Assembly (NCBI GenBank): GCA_014360905.1
Contig: JACIWW010000015.1
Coordinates: 1 to 64,000, forward strand
DNA length: 64,000 bases
Source of the DNA: Chloroflexota bacterium
Lineage (GTDB): Bacteria > Chloroflexota > Anaerolineae > UBA2200
Direction: 5' to 3'
Of this stretch, positions 16,768-24,106 are shown one piece after another. Numbering within the stretch: position 1 is the stretch's first letter; each line of letters opens with the position of its first letter. The position numbers were made by a program, and so were the translations under genes. The notes beneath the pieces are model-generated. The model made no database searches. It was not told where the DNA came from and was given only the letters and a program-made list of their open reading frames with translations.

Positions 16768-17616
16768 TTAGTTTTCTTCCCCTGTTATCCTCTTGAAAGC
16801 TCGGAACAGACACGTCGTTACCGTTCCAGGATGGCCAGTGCCCACCGTTCGTCCATCAATCCGGGTGATGGGCAAGACTTCCGAGGTCGTACTGGTGAGA
16901 AAGACTTCTTGGGCCTGGTACAACTGCTCTACCGTGAACAGATCTTCGCGGACAGACAATCCAAGATCAGCAGCAAGTCGTAACACTACCTGACGGGTGA
17001 TGCCTGCAAGGATATGGTGGTTAGCGGGGTGGGTAGCCAGTACGCCGTTGAATACGGCAAAGATATTAGTGCTTGACCCCTCGGTAACGATGCCATCACG
17101 GACCAGGATAGCCTCAAATGCTCCTTGCTCCCGCGCCTGTGTCTTGGCCATGACATTGGGCAGCAGCATGATGCTCTTGATGTCGCAACGCTGCCAACGC
17201 AGGTCGGGAACGGTGATGGCACTCACGCCACTTGTGCGTCCATCCGGCGGCAAGGCATGAAGGGTCTGCGGCATCACTAGCACGGTAGGATGCGATTCAG
17301 CCGGGAAGGCGTGAGTGCGGGGATGCGCTGCGCCGCGGGTACATTCGATGTAGATGTTGGTATCCAGCAGGTTGTTCTCGACCAGTAGGCGCTCGATAAT
17401 GGCGGGCAGGTTGGCTACTGGCTGGGGCAGGGGCAGGCGCGCTCCCTGAGCGCTGCGTTGCAAGCGTTGTAGGTGCGCTTCGAGATGGAATGGCTGTCCA
17501 CGGTAGACACGTACTACCTCGTAGACGCCATCGGCGAAGAGGAAACCGCGGTCTTCAATGGACACAGTTGCCTTTTCCACTGGCAAGTACTCACCATTCA
17601 GATAGACGATGGACAT
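16768..17616 (-). CDS. dat: D-alanine (D-amino acid) aminotransferase
   Basis: This 282-residue PLP enzyme is a class IV (fold type IV) aminotransferase. Visible marks are VSIEDRGFLFADGVYEVVRVYRGQPF (residues 18-43), the cofactor Lys in CDIKSIMLLPNVMAK (about 145), the EAILVRDGIVTEGSSTNIF segment (about 167-185), and LTSTTSEVLPI near the end. The R-V-Y-R context and length match D-alanine aminotransferase of the Bacillus type rather than the branched-chain enzyme. It makes D-glutamate or D-alanine for peptidoglycan, consistent with an alr gene elsewhere in this window. Single gene with its own promoter. Confidence 0.88.
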   Translation of the reverse strand: MSIVYLNGEYLPVEKATVSIEDRGFLFADGVYEVVRVYRGQPFHLEAHLQRLQRSAQGARLPLPQPVANLPAIIERLLVENNLLDTNIYIECTRGAAHPRTHAFPAESHPTVLVMPQTLHALPPDGRTSGVSAITVPDLRWQRCDIKSIMLLPNVMAKTQAREQGAFEAILVRDGIVTEGSSTNIFAVFNGVLATHPANHHILAGITRQVVLRLAADLGLSVREDLFTVEQLYQAQEVFLTSTTSEVLPITRIDGRTVGTGHPGTVTTCLFRAFKRITGEEN

Positions 17617-17649
17617 GATTCACTCCTCATTGATTCCCTTACACAGTCT

Positions 17650-17678
17650 AGTATAGCACGTTCTCGTCTATACGCCAA
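17650..17678 (-). promoter_or_regulatory. Promoter of the dat gene
   Basis: On the minus strand, TTGGCG (17678-17673) and TATACT (17655-17650) are spaced by 17 bases, about 35 bases before the dat start. Confidence 0.55.
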
Positions 17679-17710
17679 AGGCGCGTCTGGTTGCGAGTGT
17701 CATGCTGCGT

Positions 17711-17738
17711 TTGACAGGGAGCTATTTTTGGCTATAAT
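17711..17738 (+). promoter_or_regulatory. Consensus promoter of tRNA-Lys
   Basis: TTGACA (17711-17716) and TATAAT (17733-17738) are spaced by 16 bases. The expected start lies a few bases before the mature tRNA 5' end at 17748, so the precursor has almost no leader. Confidence 0.85.
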
Positions 17739-17747
17739 GAGTGCCGT

Positions 17748-17821
<74 letters not shown>

Positions 17822-17832
17822 TCAGGTAAGGA

Positions 17833-17864
17833 CCCAGGTTTCTATGCAGAAACCTGGGCTTTTC
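17833..17864 (+). terminator. Intrinsic terminator of tRNA-Lys
   Basis: An 11-bp stem (CCCAGGTTTCT/AGAAACCTGGG) with loop ATGC is followed by CTTTT. It starts 12 bases after the tRNA. Confidence 0.85.
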
Positions 17865-17899
17865 GCAAATTGTTACCTTACTGATACCTTGTAGTAACC

Positions 17900-17925
17900 T
17901 TGACGTTACATTGATATGCTATAAT
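17900..17925 (+). promoter_or_regulatory. Extended -10 promoter of a putative ncRNA
   Basis: TGC-TATAAT (17917-17925) is a perfect extended -10. A TTGACG at 17900-17905 stands only 14 bases away, too close for an ideal -35, but an extended -10 can work without it. Confidence 0.6.
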
Positions 17926-17931
17926 AACATT

Positions 17932-18088
17932 GTAAAAGCCTGACCATGTGCCCCTACCTGGTCCATAATGGTTGAGCACAGATGCGATGTGGCATATCCG
18001 CAGGTAGTGGATTATGCACGGCGAATTTGCGTGTTGCTCATTTTTCATGTTGTCCAAAACTCGGCTTCTGACCAGAAGCCGAGTTTTG
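17932..18088 (+). ncRNA. Putative structured small RNA with own promoter and terminator
   Basis: A stretch of about 157 nt lies between an extended -10 promoter and a strong intrinsic terminator, with no credible open frame inside. It can fold: outer stem GACCATG (17942-17948) with CATG-TT-GTC (18046-18054), then GTGC with GCAC and CTACCTG (17954-17960) with CAGGTAG (18001-18007), plus the inner CCATAATGG. The lipoprotein gene downstream has its own promoter at 18153, so this is not that gene's leader. The family is not recognised; a 6S-like RNA is possible because of the long rod shape with a bubble, but no conserved 6S, SRP, RNase P or tmRNA motif is visible. Confidence 0.6.
18057..18088 (+). 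terminator. Strong intrinsic terminator ending the ncRNA
   Basis: CTCGGCTTCT/AGAAGCCGAG (10 bp plus an A-T extension) with loop GACC is followed by TTTT. Confidence 0.88.
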
Positions 18089-18143
18089 TATTCTCCGCAA
18101 GTGGTCTCCAGCAATTTGGCAAAAGGCGAAGACGATCTATTCC

Positions 18144-18181
18144 TGGCAAAACTTGCCATGCAATAGTCCCTGTGTTATAAT
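18144..18181 (+). promoter_or_regulatory. Promoter of the lipoprotein gene with an overlapping inverted repeat
   Basis: TTGCCA (18153-18158) and TATAAT (18176-18181) are spaced by 17 bases. An inverted repeat TGGCAA-AAC-TTGCCA (18144-18158) covers the -35 box and could be a repressor site. Confidence 0.65.
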
Positions 18182-18250
18182 CCGTGTCGCAATGAAGAAT
18201 CCGCAAGGCATAGCCGGGTGTAGGGGAGGTGATGTCTGGAAGGAGATGTC

Positions 18251-18910
18251 ATGAATTCACGATCTATACTGGCCTGCCTTTTAGCCATCCTTGTGCTCAT
18301 GAGCGCTTGTTCCCCGCTTGTCATGCCTACCCCAACTCCTGTTCCTATACCTCCTGCTATGCCTTCACCTACAGTGCCGGCTACTACCACTGCAGCGAAA
18401 CCCGTTCTCACACCTTCCGTATGTCCTCTGGGTTATGCGCTGTACTCTGACCATGTGATGGGGTTTTTCGCTTGCTATCCCGATGGGTGGCTCATCGCAA
18501 AGAAGGAAGATCCAGACGCGCAATTGATCATGGTCAGTTTCAACGCACCTGCTGGCACAAAGGATGCGGGGCTTCGTTTCATCTCTGTGAGTACATCTCC
18601 CGCTATCACAGACTACAGCGACGAGGACTTCTTACGCGAAATAACTCACTGGCTAACGCAAGAATACTACGAGCAATTTCTGATCTACCCGCAGACTGTC
18701 CTGATTGACGACCGCAAAGCAGTGGAAGCCGTCTATAGCGCAAGGGTAGTTTTGGGCAGGGAAGTGGTGGAGGTCACACGCTGGATAAGTGCTTTCCAGT
18801 CATATGGTCAGCGTTGGTTCATCGAGGTCGCGGGTCGAGCGGAATATCGCAACGAACTAGAGCAGATACATGCTCAATTTTTGGCTCATCTTCGTGTGTT
18901 CCCGCCATGA
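18251..18910 (+). CDS. Lipoprotein of unknown function
   Basis: GAAGGAG precedes the ATG. The 219-residue product opens with a hydrophobic segment ending in the lipobox LMSAC (Cys20), then a Pro/Thr-rich linker (about 24-55) and a beta-alpha domain with paired Cys (CPLG at about 58, FACYPDGW at about 73). Such CYPxxW-type starts occur in exported 'PsbP-like' or 'stress-induced' domains, but I cannot assign it. It would sit on the outer face of the cytoplasmic membrane. Single gene; own promoter and possible operator. Confidence 0.75.
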   Translation: MNSRSILACLLAILVLMSACSPLVMPTPTPVPIPPAMPSPTVPATTTAAKPVLTPSVCPLGYALYSDHVMGFFACYPDGWLIAKKEDPDAQLIMVSFNAPAGTKDAGLRFISVSTSPAITDYSDEDFLREITHWLTQEYYEQFLIYPQTVLIDDRKAVEAVYSARVVLGREVVEVTRWISAFQSYGQRWFIEVAGRAEYRNELEQIHAQFLAHLRVFPP

Positions 18911-19039
18911 CAACTTAAACGAGGCACGTGATAGTCGGAGAGTGATTGCTGTAGCTGTGTGAGGCATGTGGCAGTGCGGGGTGTTATTTCTAATCGAAGC
19001 AGCGGTTGCTCACTATAAATGTTAAAGGAGGGAAAGGCA

Positions 19040-20773
19040 ATGGTGCGAATCAGTGGTGCAGAGACTCTGGTGCGTTGTTTGATCGAAGAAGGCGTGCAGC
19101 GCGTGTTTGGCATCCCAGGCGATCAATGTAACCCCATCACGGATGCTATCTACCGCCTGGGGCGTGATTCCGGAATCAAATTCATCACCACGCGCCATGA
19201 GCAGGCAGCAGCGCACATGGCCGATGCCTGGGCACGGGTCACTGGGCAACCAGGAGTGTGCCTGGGCACGGTGGGGCCAGGGGTTGCTGACCTGGTTCCA
19301 GGCGTATACGCCGCGTGGGCTGACTCCATCCCCATGATCGTCCTCGGCGCGCAGAATCAGACTTGGCGCTGCTACCCAGAACATGGCTCGATGCAGGCAT
19401 TGGATCAGATCTCGTTGATGACACCCATTACCAAATGGCGGGCGTTAGTCAACGATGTGCGGCGGATGCCCCAGTTGGTGCAATGGGCTTTTCGCGCGGC
19501 ATTGTCCGGTCGTCCAGGACCAGTTTACTTAGATCTGCCTTCCAATGTGCTCTGCGACAAACTGGACACGGACGAGTATCCTATCCTGTCTCCTCGGCGC
19601 TACCGTGCTGACACGCCGCCGGTGGCGGATGCGCGGCTCATCGAGCAGGCAGCGGAGATGCTGGTCAATGCGGAGTGGCCGCTCCTCCATGCTGGAGGGG
19701 GAGTGCTACGCGCTGGCGCTTGGCCGGAGTTCGTGGAGTTGGCGGAGTACCTCTCCGCAGTGGTGACCACCAGCGTAGGCGCACGGGGAGTGATCCCGGA
19801 AGACCATCGGCTGTGTCTCATTCCTTCCAGTTTTGGCGCACTGGGGGCACAGGCCACCGCAGATGTTGTACTACTGGTAGGTGGTCGCATGGGCGATTTG
19901 GATTTCTGGGGGCGTCCACCAGCCTGGGGTGAGCCTGGGGCACAACGCTGGATCCAGATTGACATCGAGCCGCAGAACATTGCACTCAACCGTCCAGTTG
20001 ACCTGGCCTTGGCCGGGGATGCGAAATCCACTCTGCGAGCGTTGTTGGAGGCGGTCAAGGCACGCACAGGTCCAAAGGCAGAGAATCCCCAGTTCAGAGA
20101 TGCCCGTGAGGGTCAAGAAGCCTGGTTCCACCAATGGGAAGAGGGTGCACATTCCGATGCTGCACCGATTCACCCCTTGCGCCTGATGCGCGAAGTGCGC
20201 GAATTCTTCCCCCGCCATGCTATCTGCGCTGTAGATGGTGGCACTACCGCAGTATGGGCGTTTTACATGAACCGGGTCTATGAGCCTCGCTCCTTCCTAT
20301 GGGCTGCCGACTCAGGTCATCTGGGCGCTGGAGTGCCCTACGCTGTGGCTGCTAAGCTGGCTCGTCCAGACATCCCGGTTTACTGCATCACGGGCGATGG
20401 TTCCTTTGGCTTCAATGCCTTGGAGATGGAAACCGCGCGGCGGGAGAATGCCCCTATCATAGTCATCATTGCCAACGACCGGGCATGGGGGATGATCAAG
20501 GGTGGGCAGAAGCTGGTCTATGATGAGCGGTACATTGGCGTAGATTTCAGCGATGCGCGCTATGACAAACTGGCGCAAGCGTTAGGCTGTTATGGGGAGC
20601 GGGTTACAGAGCCAGCCCAGATCAAGCCGGCTCTGCAGCGTGCAGTGGATTCCGGACTCCCGGCGGTGCTGGATGTGATCGTGGATGTAGAGGCGCATTT
20701 GGTACCGCCTGATTTGGAAGTGCTGGATGGCTTATGGATGGAAGGTGTAGAGCCGCCACGTCCGGAGGAGTAA
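19040..20773 (+). CDS. Thiamine diphosphate-dependent enzyme (acetolactate synthase-like)
   Basis: The ATG at 19040 follows AGGAGG with an 8-base spacer; an upstream ATG at 19019 lies before that site. The 577-residue enzyme has the three domains of the ALS/pyruvate oxidase family: pyrimidine-binding (about 5-165; catalytic Glu in TRHEQAAAHMADAWA), a middle FAD/ADP-type domain (about 190-330) and a PP-binding domain (about 375-550; ITGDGSFGFNALEM...AND motif). It condenses or decarboxylates 2-oxo acids. Whether it is a true acetolactate synthase (no regulatory subunit is adjacent) or another TPP lyase is unclear. First of three genes in an operon. Confidence 0.88.
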   Translation: MVRISGAETLVRCLIEEGVQRVFGIPGDQCNPITDAIYRLGRDSGIKFITTRHEQAAAHMADAWARVTGQPGVCLGTVGPGVADLVPGVYAAWADSIPMIVLGAQNQTWRCYPEHGSMQALDQISLMTPITKWRALVNDVRRMPQLVQWAFRAALSGRPGPVYLDLPSNVLCDKLDTDEYPILSPRRYRADTPPVADARLIEQAAEMLVNAEWPLLHAGGGVLRAGAWPEFVELAEYLSAVVTTSVGARGVIPEDHRLCLIPSSFGALGAQATADVVLLVGGRMGDLDFWGRPPAWGEPGAQRWIQIDIEPQNIALNRPVDLALAGDAKSTLRALLEAVKARTGPKAENPQFRDAREGQEAWFHQWEEGAHSDAAPIHPLRLMREVREFFPRHAICAVDGGTTAVWAFYMNRVYEPRSFLWAADSGHLGAGVPYAVAAKLARPDIPVYCITGDGSFGFNALEMETARRENAPIIVIIANDRAWGMIKGGQKLVYDERYIGVDFSDARYDKLAQALGCYGERVTEPAQIKPALQRAVDSGLPAVLDVIVDVEAHLVPPDLEVLDGLWMEGVEPPRPEE

Positions 20774-20776
20774 ACG

Positions 20777-21802
20777 ATGAAAGCAGCGGTTTTTCGTAGT
20801 GCTGGTCAAATTGACGTAGCGGAAGTGCCTACGCCAGAGCCTGGGCCGGGCGAAGTGCTGGTGCGCGTACATTACTGCGGCATTTGTGGCACTGACCTGG
20901 AAGCGTATCAAACCGGGATGTACGAGCCAGGTCTCATCATGGGACACGAGTTCACCGGAGAGATTGTTGCCCTGGGCGAAGGAGTGCATGGCTGGGCAGT
21001 GGGGGACTTTGTCACTGCGGATGATGCTCTGCCTTGTGGTCGTTGCTGGTTTTGCCGTCAGGGACGTCCGGCACTCTGTCAAGAACTGCTGGCTCCTGGT
21101 ATTACCCTGGATGGTGGCTTTGCTGAATATGTGCGCTTGCCCGTTACGTTGCTACATCGCCTGCCTAAGAGTGTAAGTACCCGCCAGGGAGCGCTTGTAG
21201 AGCCGTTGGCTGTCGCGCTGAATGGAGTGCGTTCCTCTGCGCTGCGACCTGGGGACTGGGTATTGGTGTTCGGGGCGGGCACGATCGGACTCTTTACTTT
21301 GCAGTGCGCGCTTCTGGCTGGAGCACGGCAGGTTCTGGTGGTCGAGGTCAACGAAAAGCGAGCGACTGTGGCTCGTGAGCTGGGTGCAACAGCCGTCCTT
21401 CATCCACAGCGGGATAACTTAGCTGTGGAAGTGCCCGCGCGCACCGATGGATTGGGGCCAAACATTGTGTATGTCTGCACCGGTGCGGCATCCGCTTTCG
21501 AGCATGCGCTTGGTTTGGTGCGGCGGGGAGGACAGGTGTTTGTCCTTGGCCTGTGCCCAGAGCCAGTGCCGACCGATTTCATGAGCCTAGTGTTGAGCGA
21601 GCTGGATGTGCGGGGCGGTTACCTAGGACATGGTGCCTTCCCAGCAGCTCTGGACTATGTGGCGCAAGGGCGGGTAAAAGTGGAGCCGCTCATCACGCAC
21701 GAGATTGCGCTTGAGGATGTGGTGGAGAAAGGCTTTGAACGCATGTTGCAGCCAGATACGGAGGCGATTAAGGTGCTGGTAAGAGTGGGGCAGAAAGCGT
21801 GA
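20777..21802 (+). CDS. Zinc-dependent medium-chain alcohol dehydrogenase
   Basis: The 341-residue protein is an MDR-type zinc dehydrogenase: catalytic CGICGTDLEAY (residues 35-45), GHEFTGEIV, the structural zinc loop CGRCWFCRQGRPALC (C-x2-C-x2-C-x7-C, about 92-106), and the NAD(P) binding motif VFGAGTIGLFTLQ (about 166-178). It oxidises a secondary or polyol-type alcohol; threonine, sorbitol and butanediol dehydrogenases share this build. It starts 3 bases after the TPP enzyme stop, so the two are probably translated together and may act in one pathway. Confidence 0.9.
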   Translation: MKAAVFRSAGQIDVAEVPTPEPGPGEVLVRVHYCGICGTDLEAYQTGMYEPGLIMGHEFTGEIVALGEGVHGWAVGDFVTADDALPCGRCWFCRQGRPALCQELLAPGITLDGGFAEYVRLPVTLLHRLPKSVSTRQGALVEPLAVALNGVRSSALRPGDWVLVFGAGTIGLFTLQCALLAGARQVLVVEVNEKRATVARELGATAVLHPQRDNLAVEVPARTDGLGPNIVYVCTGAASAFEHALGLVRRGGQVFVLGLCPEPVPTDFMSLVLSELDVRGGYLGHGAFPAALDYVAQGRVKVEPLITHEIALEDVVEKGFERMLQPDTEAIKVLVRVGQKA

Positions 21803-21847
21803 AGAAAGAAAACGAAAAACGGGAGGCGAGCGATAGGAGGAGAAGCA

Positions 21848-22288
21848 ATGAAGCTGGGCAGTCTGGAATATATACAGGAAGTGATGAAGCGCAGCAATGC
21901 GGATGAAAAGTACCGCGCCCTGGCTAAAGGGCAGTTCGAAACCTATACTTTGGTGCTAGAAGCTGAACCTGATAAGGGTGTTAAAGAGCCGATCATTGTG
22001 GGCTTTGAGTGTCGTGATGGGGAGTTCGTGGACATCTGGCAGGGCACCAAGCCCACGTTATTTACCCTTTCTGCGCCTTATGGGACATGGGTGGACATCC
22101 TGCGCGGCAAACTGGGAGCAACCAAAGCCATCACCATGCGCAAGCTCAAAGTACAAGGTCCCTTCCTGCAATTGCTCAAAGGGGGAGACCGTGTATTGTA
22201 TTGGGTGGAGATCTTGCGCACCATTCCCACTGAGTTCGACGGAGACTACGCCCAATACAATATCGCGGGGAAAAGCGCCGGCGATTGA
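21848..22288 (+). CDS. SCP-2 sterol-transfer family protein
   Basis: AGGAGGAG sits before the ATG. The 146-residue protein shows an SCP2-like fold: a helix-rich start, then beta strands with the DGEFVDIWQGTKPTLF segment (about 57-72), and a C-terminal MRKLKVQGPFLQLLK (about 98-112), the K-x-x-x-G-x-x motif typical of bacterial SCP2 proteins. Such domains bind lipids or hydrophobic ligands. It is the third gene of the TPP enzyme/dehydrogenase operon, which suggests a hydrophobic or acyl substrate, but that is only an inference. Confidence 0.7.
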   Translation: MKLGSLEYIQEVMKRSNADEKYRALAKGQFETYTLVLEAEPDKGVKEPIIVGFECRDGEFVDIWQGTKPTLFTLSAPYGTWVDILRGKLGATKAITMRKLKVQGPFLQLLKGGDRVLYWVEILRTIPTEFDGDYAQYNIAGKSAGD

Positions 22289-22341
22289 TTCCCTAGCCAT
22301 TCTGCGCTCCGGCGTGCTCGGCGGTAAATGGCGATGACGAC

Positions 22342-22359
22342 GGCGGACTGTGGTCCGCC
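22342..22359. repeat. GGCGGAC palindromic repeat, copy 2
   Basis: GGCGGACTGTGGTCCGCC; same arms as at 1028, centre differs. Confidence 0.8.
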
Positions 22360-22493
22360 TGAAGCACAGAGGTCAGTGCTTTGCGTGGACAACCATGCTA
22401 GGCGTGCACAGCAGTCCACGCCGCGTGACGGCGGTGCGAAGAACGATTTGATAAATCCCCACGTTCTCGGCGCGCTCGGCGGTGAATAATGAC

Positions 22494-22511
22494 GGCGGAC
22501 TGTTGTCCGCC
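22494..22511. repeat. GGCGGAC palindromic repeat, copy 3
   Basis: GGCGGACTGTTGTCCGCC, preceded by a copy of the CTCGGCGGTGAAT flank also found before copy 2. Confidence 0.8.
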
Positions 22512-22558
22512 GTGAGCGTGGTGGGTGGGAACTCGGCAGTGAATGGTCAATGGATAGC

Positions 22559-22576
22559 GGCGGACTATGGTCCGCC
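22559..22576. repeat. GGCGGAC palindromic repeat, copy 4
   Basis: GGCGGACTATGGTCCGCC, with a diverged copy of the same flank (ACTCGGCAGTGAAT) upstream. Confidence 0.8.
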
Positions 22577-22590
22577 TTAGCATGGGGAAG

Positions 22591-22623
22591 CAGGGACCCG
22601 CTTCGCGCAGAAGCGGGTCCCTG
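22591..22623. terminator. 14-bp-arm hairpin between convergent genes
   Basis: CAGGGACCCGCTTC pairs perfectly with GAAGCGGGTCCCTG around GCGCA. No T-tract follows on either strand, so it may be an RNA-stabilising or Rho-independent-like end for the encapsulin transcript (ends at 22650) rather than a canonical terminator. Confidence 0.5.
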
Positions 22624-22649
22624 AATTGTATGCCCTTTCTCAGGTGTAG

Positions 22650-23462
22650 CTAAGCTTCCAGCACACAGATAGACTTGGGCTGGCGAACGCGCAGGGCCAC
22701 GCTTTCGGATATGGAGAACTCCAGATCTCCGTCACTGGGGCCAATGAAGCCAATGCTCATGTCCTGCCCGATAACGATGGAAGCGTATTGCAACCCAGAG
22801 GCCAGCAAAACGCCGCCATCTTTGAGGATGGGGGCTTTGAAGATGCCCGCTGTGATCATCGTCTCTACGTGTTCCAGCTCTGTTTGGTTGCCCTGGGGAT
22901 AACGGCGGAATAGCAAGTTGTAGCGGCTTGGTGCCAGGGCCAGACTGTATGGGCCATGAGAGCCACTGCTATCCAACGCCGTCAAAGCCTTGATCACATC
23001 CTCAGCAGCATCCCCTGGTTTCTCCCAAGCAGACAATTTGACCTTGTTGTGTCCCGGGACATTGAGCAAGCCGGGCAAACGCAACTTGGCCATGCCGTTG
23101 AAAACGAGATCATCTTCCAACCTGGCACAGGCAATGGCCGCTTCGGCGACTTTGCTCAAATCCAGGGTTACTCCATCCCGCTCATAGTTAGCGAGGTCAC
23201 GCGTCCCGAGCACAAAGGTAGTGCGAATCAAAGGTACAGGGATAACCGCGCTAGCGACCACTTCTGGGGTGTCGGCAGCGGCTGTAACAACTGCATCCTC
23301 CAGAGGGATAGTCTTTAGTCCCAATCCATAGGGGCCCTCAATGTACAGCAGGCGGCGTCCAACAAGCTGGCTTTTTGCTGCCTCGATCATGGCTGCGTCA
23401 AGTTTTTCCCATATTGCGGCGCTAATAGGGGCATCCTCTCGACCTAGATACTTGTTTGCCAT
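22650..23462 (-). CDS. Encapsulin nanocompartment shell protein (family 1)
   Basis: The 270-residue protein has the family-1 encapsulin start (DAPISAAIWEKLDAAMIEAAKSQLVGRRLLYIEGPYG, residues 10-46; here cited by position), the central E-loop/P-domain region, and the SDGDLEFSISESVALRVRQPKSICVLE end (about 243-269). Copies self-assemble into an HK97-fold icosahedral shell that encloses cargo proteins. The preceding gene, 32 bases upstream, encodes a ferritin-like cargo with a matching C-terminal loading peptide. AGGAGG lies 9 bases before the start. Together they would form an iron-storage or oxidative-stress compartment. Confidence 0.92.
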   Translation of the reverse strand: MANKYLGREDAPISAAIWEKLDAAMIEAAKSQLVGRRLLYIEGPYGLGLKTIPLEDAVVTAAADTPEVVASAVIPVPLIRTTFVLGTRDLANYERDGVTLDLSKVAEAAIACARLEDDLVFNGMAKLRLPGLLNVPGHNKVKLSAWEKPGDAAEDVIKALTALDSSGSHGPYSLALAPSRYNLLFRRYPQGNQTELEHVETMITAGIFKAPILKDGGVLLASGLQYASIVIGQDMSIGFIGPSDGDLEFSISESVALRVRQPKSICVLEA

Positions 23463-23494
23463 CTTTCTGTTCCTCCTTGTTCGTTGCGACTATG

Positions 23495-23872
23495 CTATGG
23501 CTTCAAGGAGCCAATAGTGGGCGCATCGCCAGTCGGAGCTGTCCTATTGCTCTCTGCTGGGACCGCTTTTGCCCCCAGCTTGGCAGCCACAGCATCTACT
23601 TCGGCTTTGCCCTCGGCCAATAGTGTCTCTTCATCAGCCAGCAGCAGGGTGAGCAGTCGTTGCAGTTCACCGACATGCACGCGTTCTTCGTTGGCGATAT
23701 CCAGCAGCACTTCTTTGACCAACTCATTATCGGTTGCTTGAGCGTGTGCCTGATAGAGGTGGATAGCCTCTAATTCGCCGGCGATGTCAATGCGGATAGC
23801 TCTGATCAATTCTTCGAAATTCAACTTGCGATCTGGCACATTGCCAACAAATGGGTTAGGGAAATCTGGCAT
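23495..23872 (-). CDS. Encapsulated ferritin-like cargo protein
   Basis: The ATG at 23872 follows AAAGGAGGAG; the longer reading to 23944 has no ribosome site and overlaps the promoter. The 125-residue protein is an alpha-helical EncFtn/rubrerythrin-like domain (about 15-85) with iron-ligand candidates E33/E35, E62/E63 and H66 in LEAIHLY and NEERVH motifs. A disordered Ala/Glu/Pro-rich linker follows, and the C-terminus APTIGSLKP matches the hydrophobic -IGSL- cargo-loading peptide that docks ferritin-like proteins to the inside of encapsulin. By family knowledge it is a ferroxidase that must be encapsulated to store iron. Confidence 0.9.
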   Translation of the reverse strand: MPDFPNPFVGNVPDRKLNFEELIRAIRIDIAGELEAIHLYQAHAQATDNELVKEVLLDIANEERVHVGELQRLLTLLLADEETLLAEGKAEVDAVAAKLGAKAVPAESNRTAPTGDAPTIGSLKP

Positions 23873-23915
23873 TTTGCTCCTCCTTTGGAAAATGCTTTGG
23901 TTAAACTCCGCGCAA

Positions 23916-23944
23916 ATTATACATCGAAACCCATGAAGGTGCAA
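23916..23944 (-). promoter_or_regulatory. Promoter of the encapsulin operon
   Basis: On the minus strand, TTGCAC (23944-23939) and TATAAT (23921-23916) are spaced by 17 bases. The predicted start at about 23909 leaves a leader of roughly 37 bases before the cargo gene. Confidence 0.7.
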
Positions 23945-24106
23945 CTAACGCGGCGGGCAGGGTTTGAGTTCAACCTGGGGAGCGAGTTATTGCGTCTCGG
24001 CCGTCAACGAATTCATGGCGCAACACGGTCATTTATCCGCGCCCCTATTCGTTGCTGGCTGTCCTGCACATCGTGAACCATAGTTGCTGTGAGCATGCGC
24101 AACCCA

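Larger units (their letters stand above)
22289..22649. other. Gene-free convergent region with repeat cluster
   Basis: This 361-base gap between the convergent SCP2 and encapsulin genes has no gene. It holds three GGCGGAC palindromes (22342, 22494, 22559) whose flanks also repeat (gCTCGGCGGTgAAT... before each), and a 14-bp-arm hairpin at 22591-22623. Confidence 0.75.

Noticed and set aside
17932-18088. SRP RNA, tmRNA or RNase P RNA
   Set aside because: Size and conserved motifs do not fit (no GGAA tetraloop/AGCAG SRP loop, no tRNA-like ends, no P4 core).
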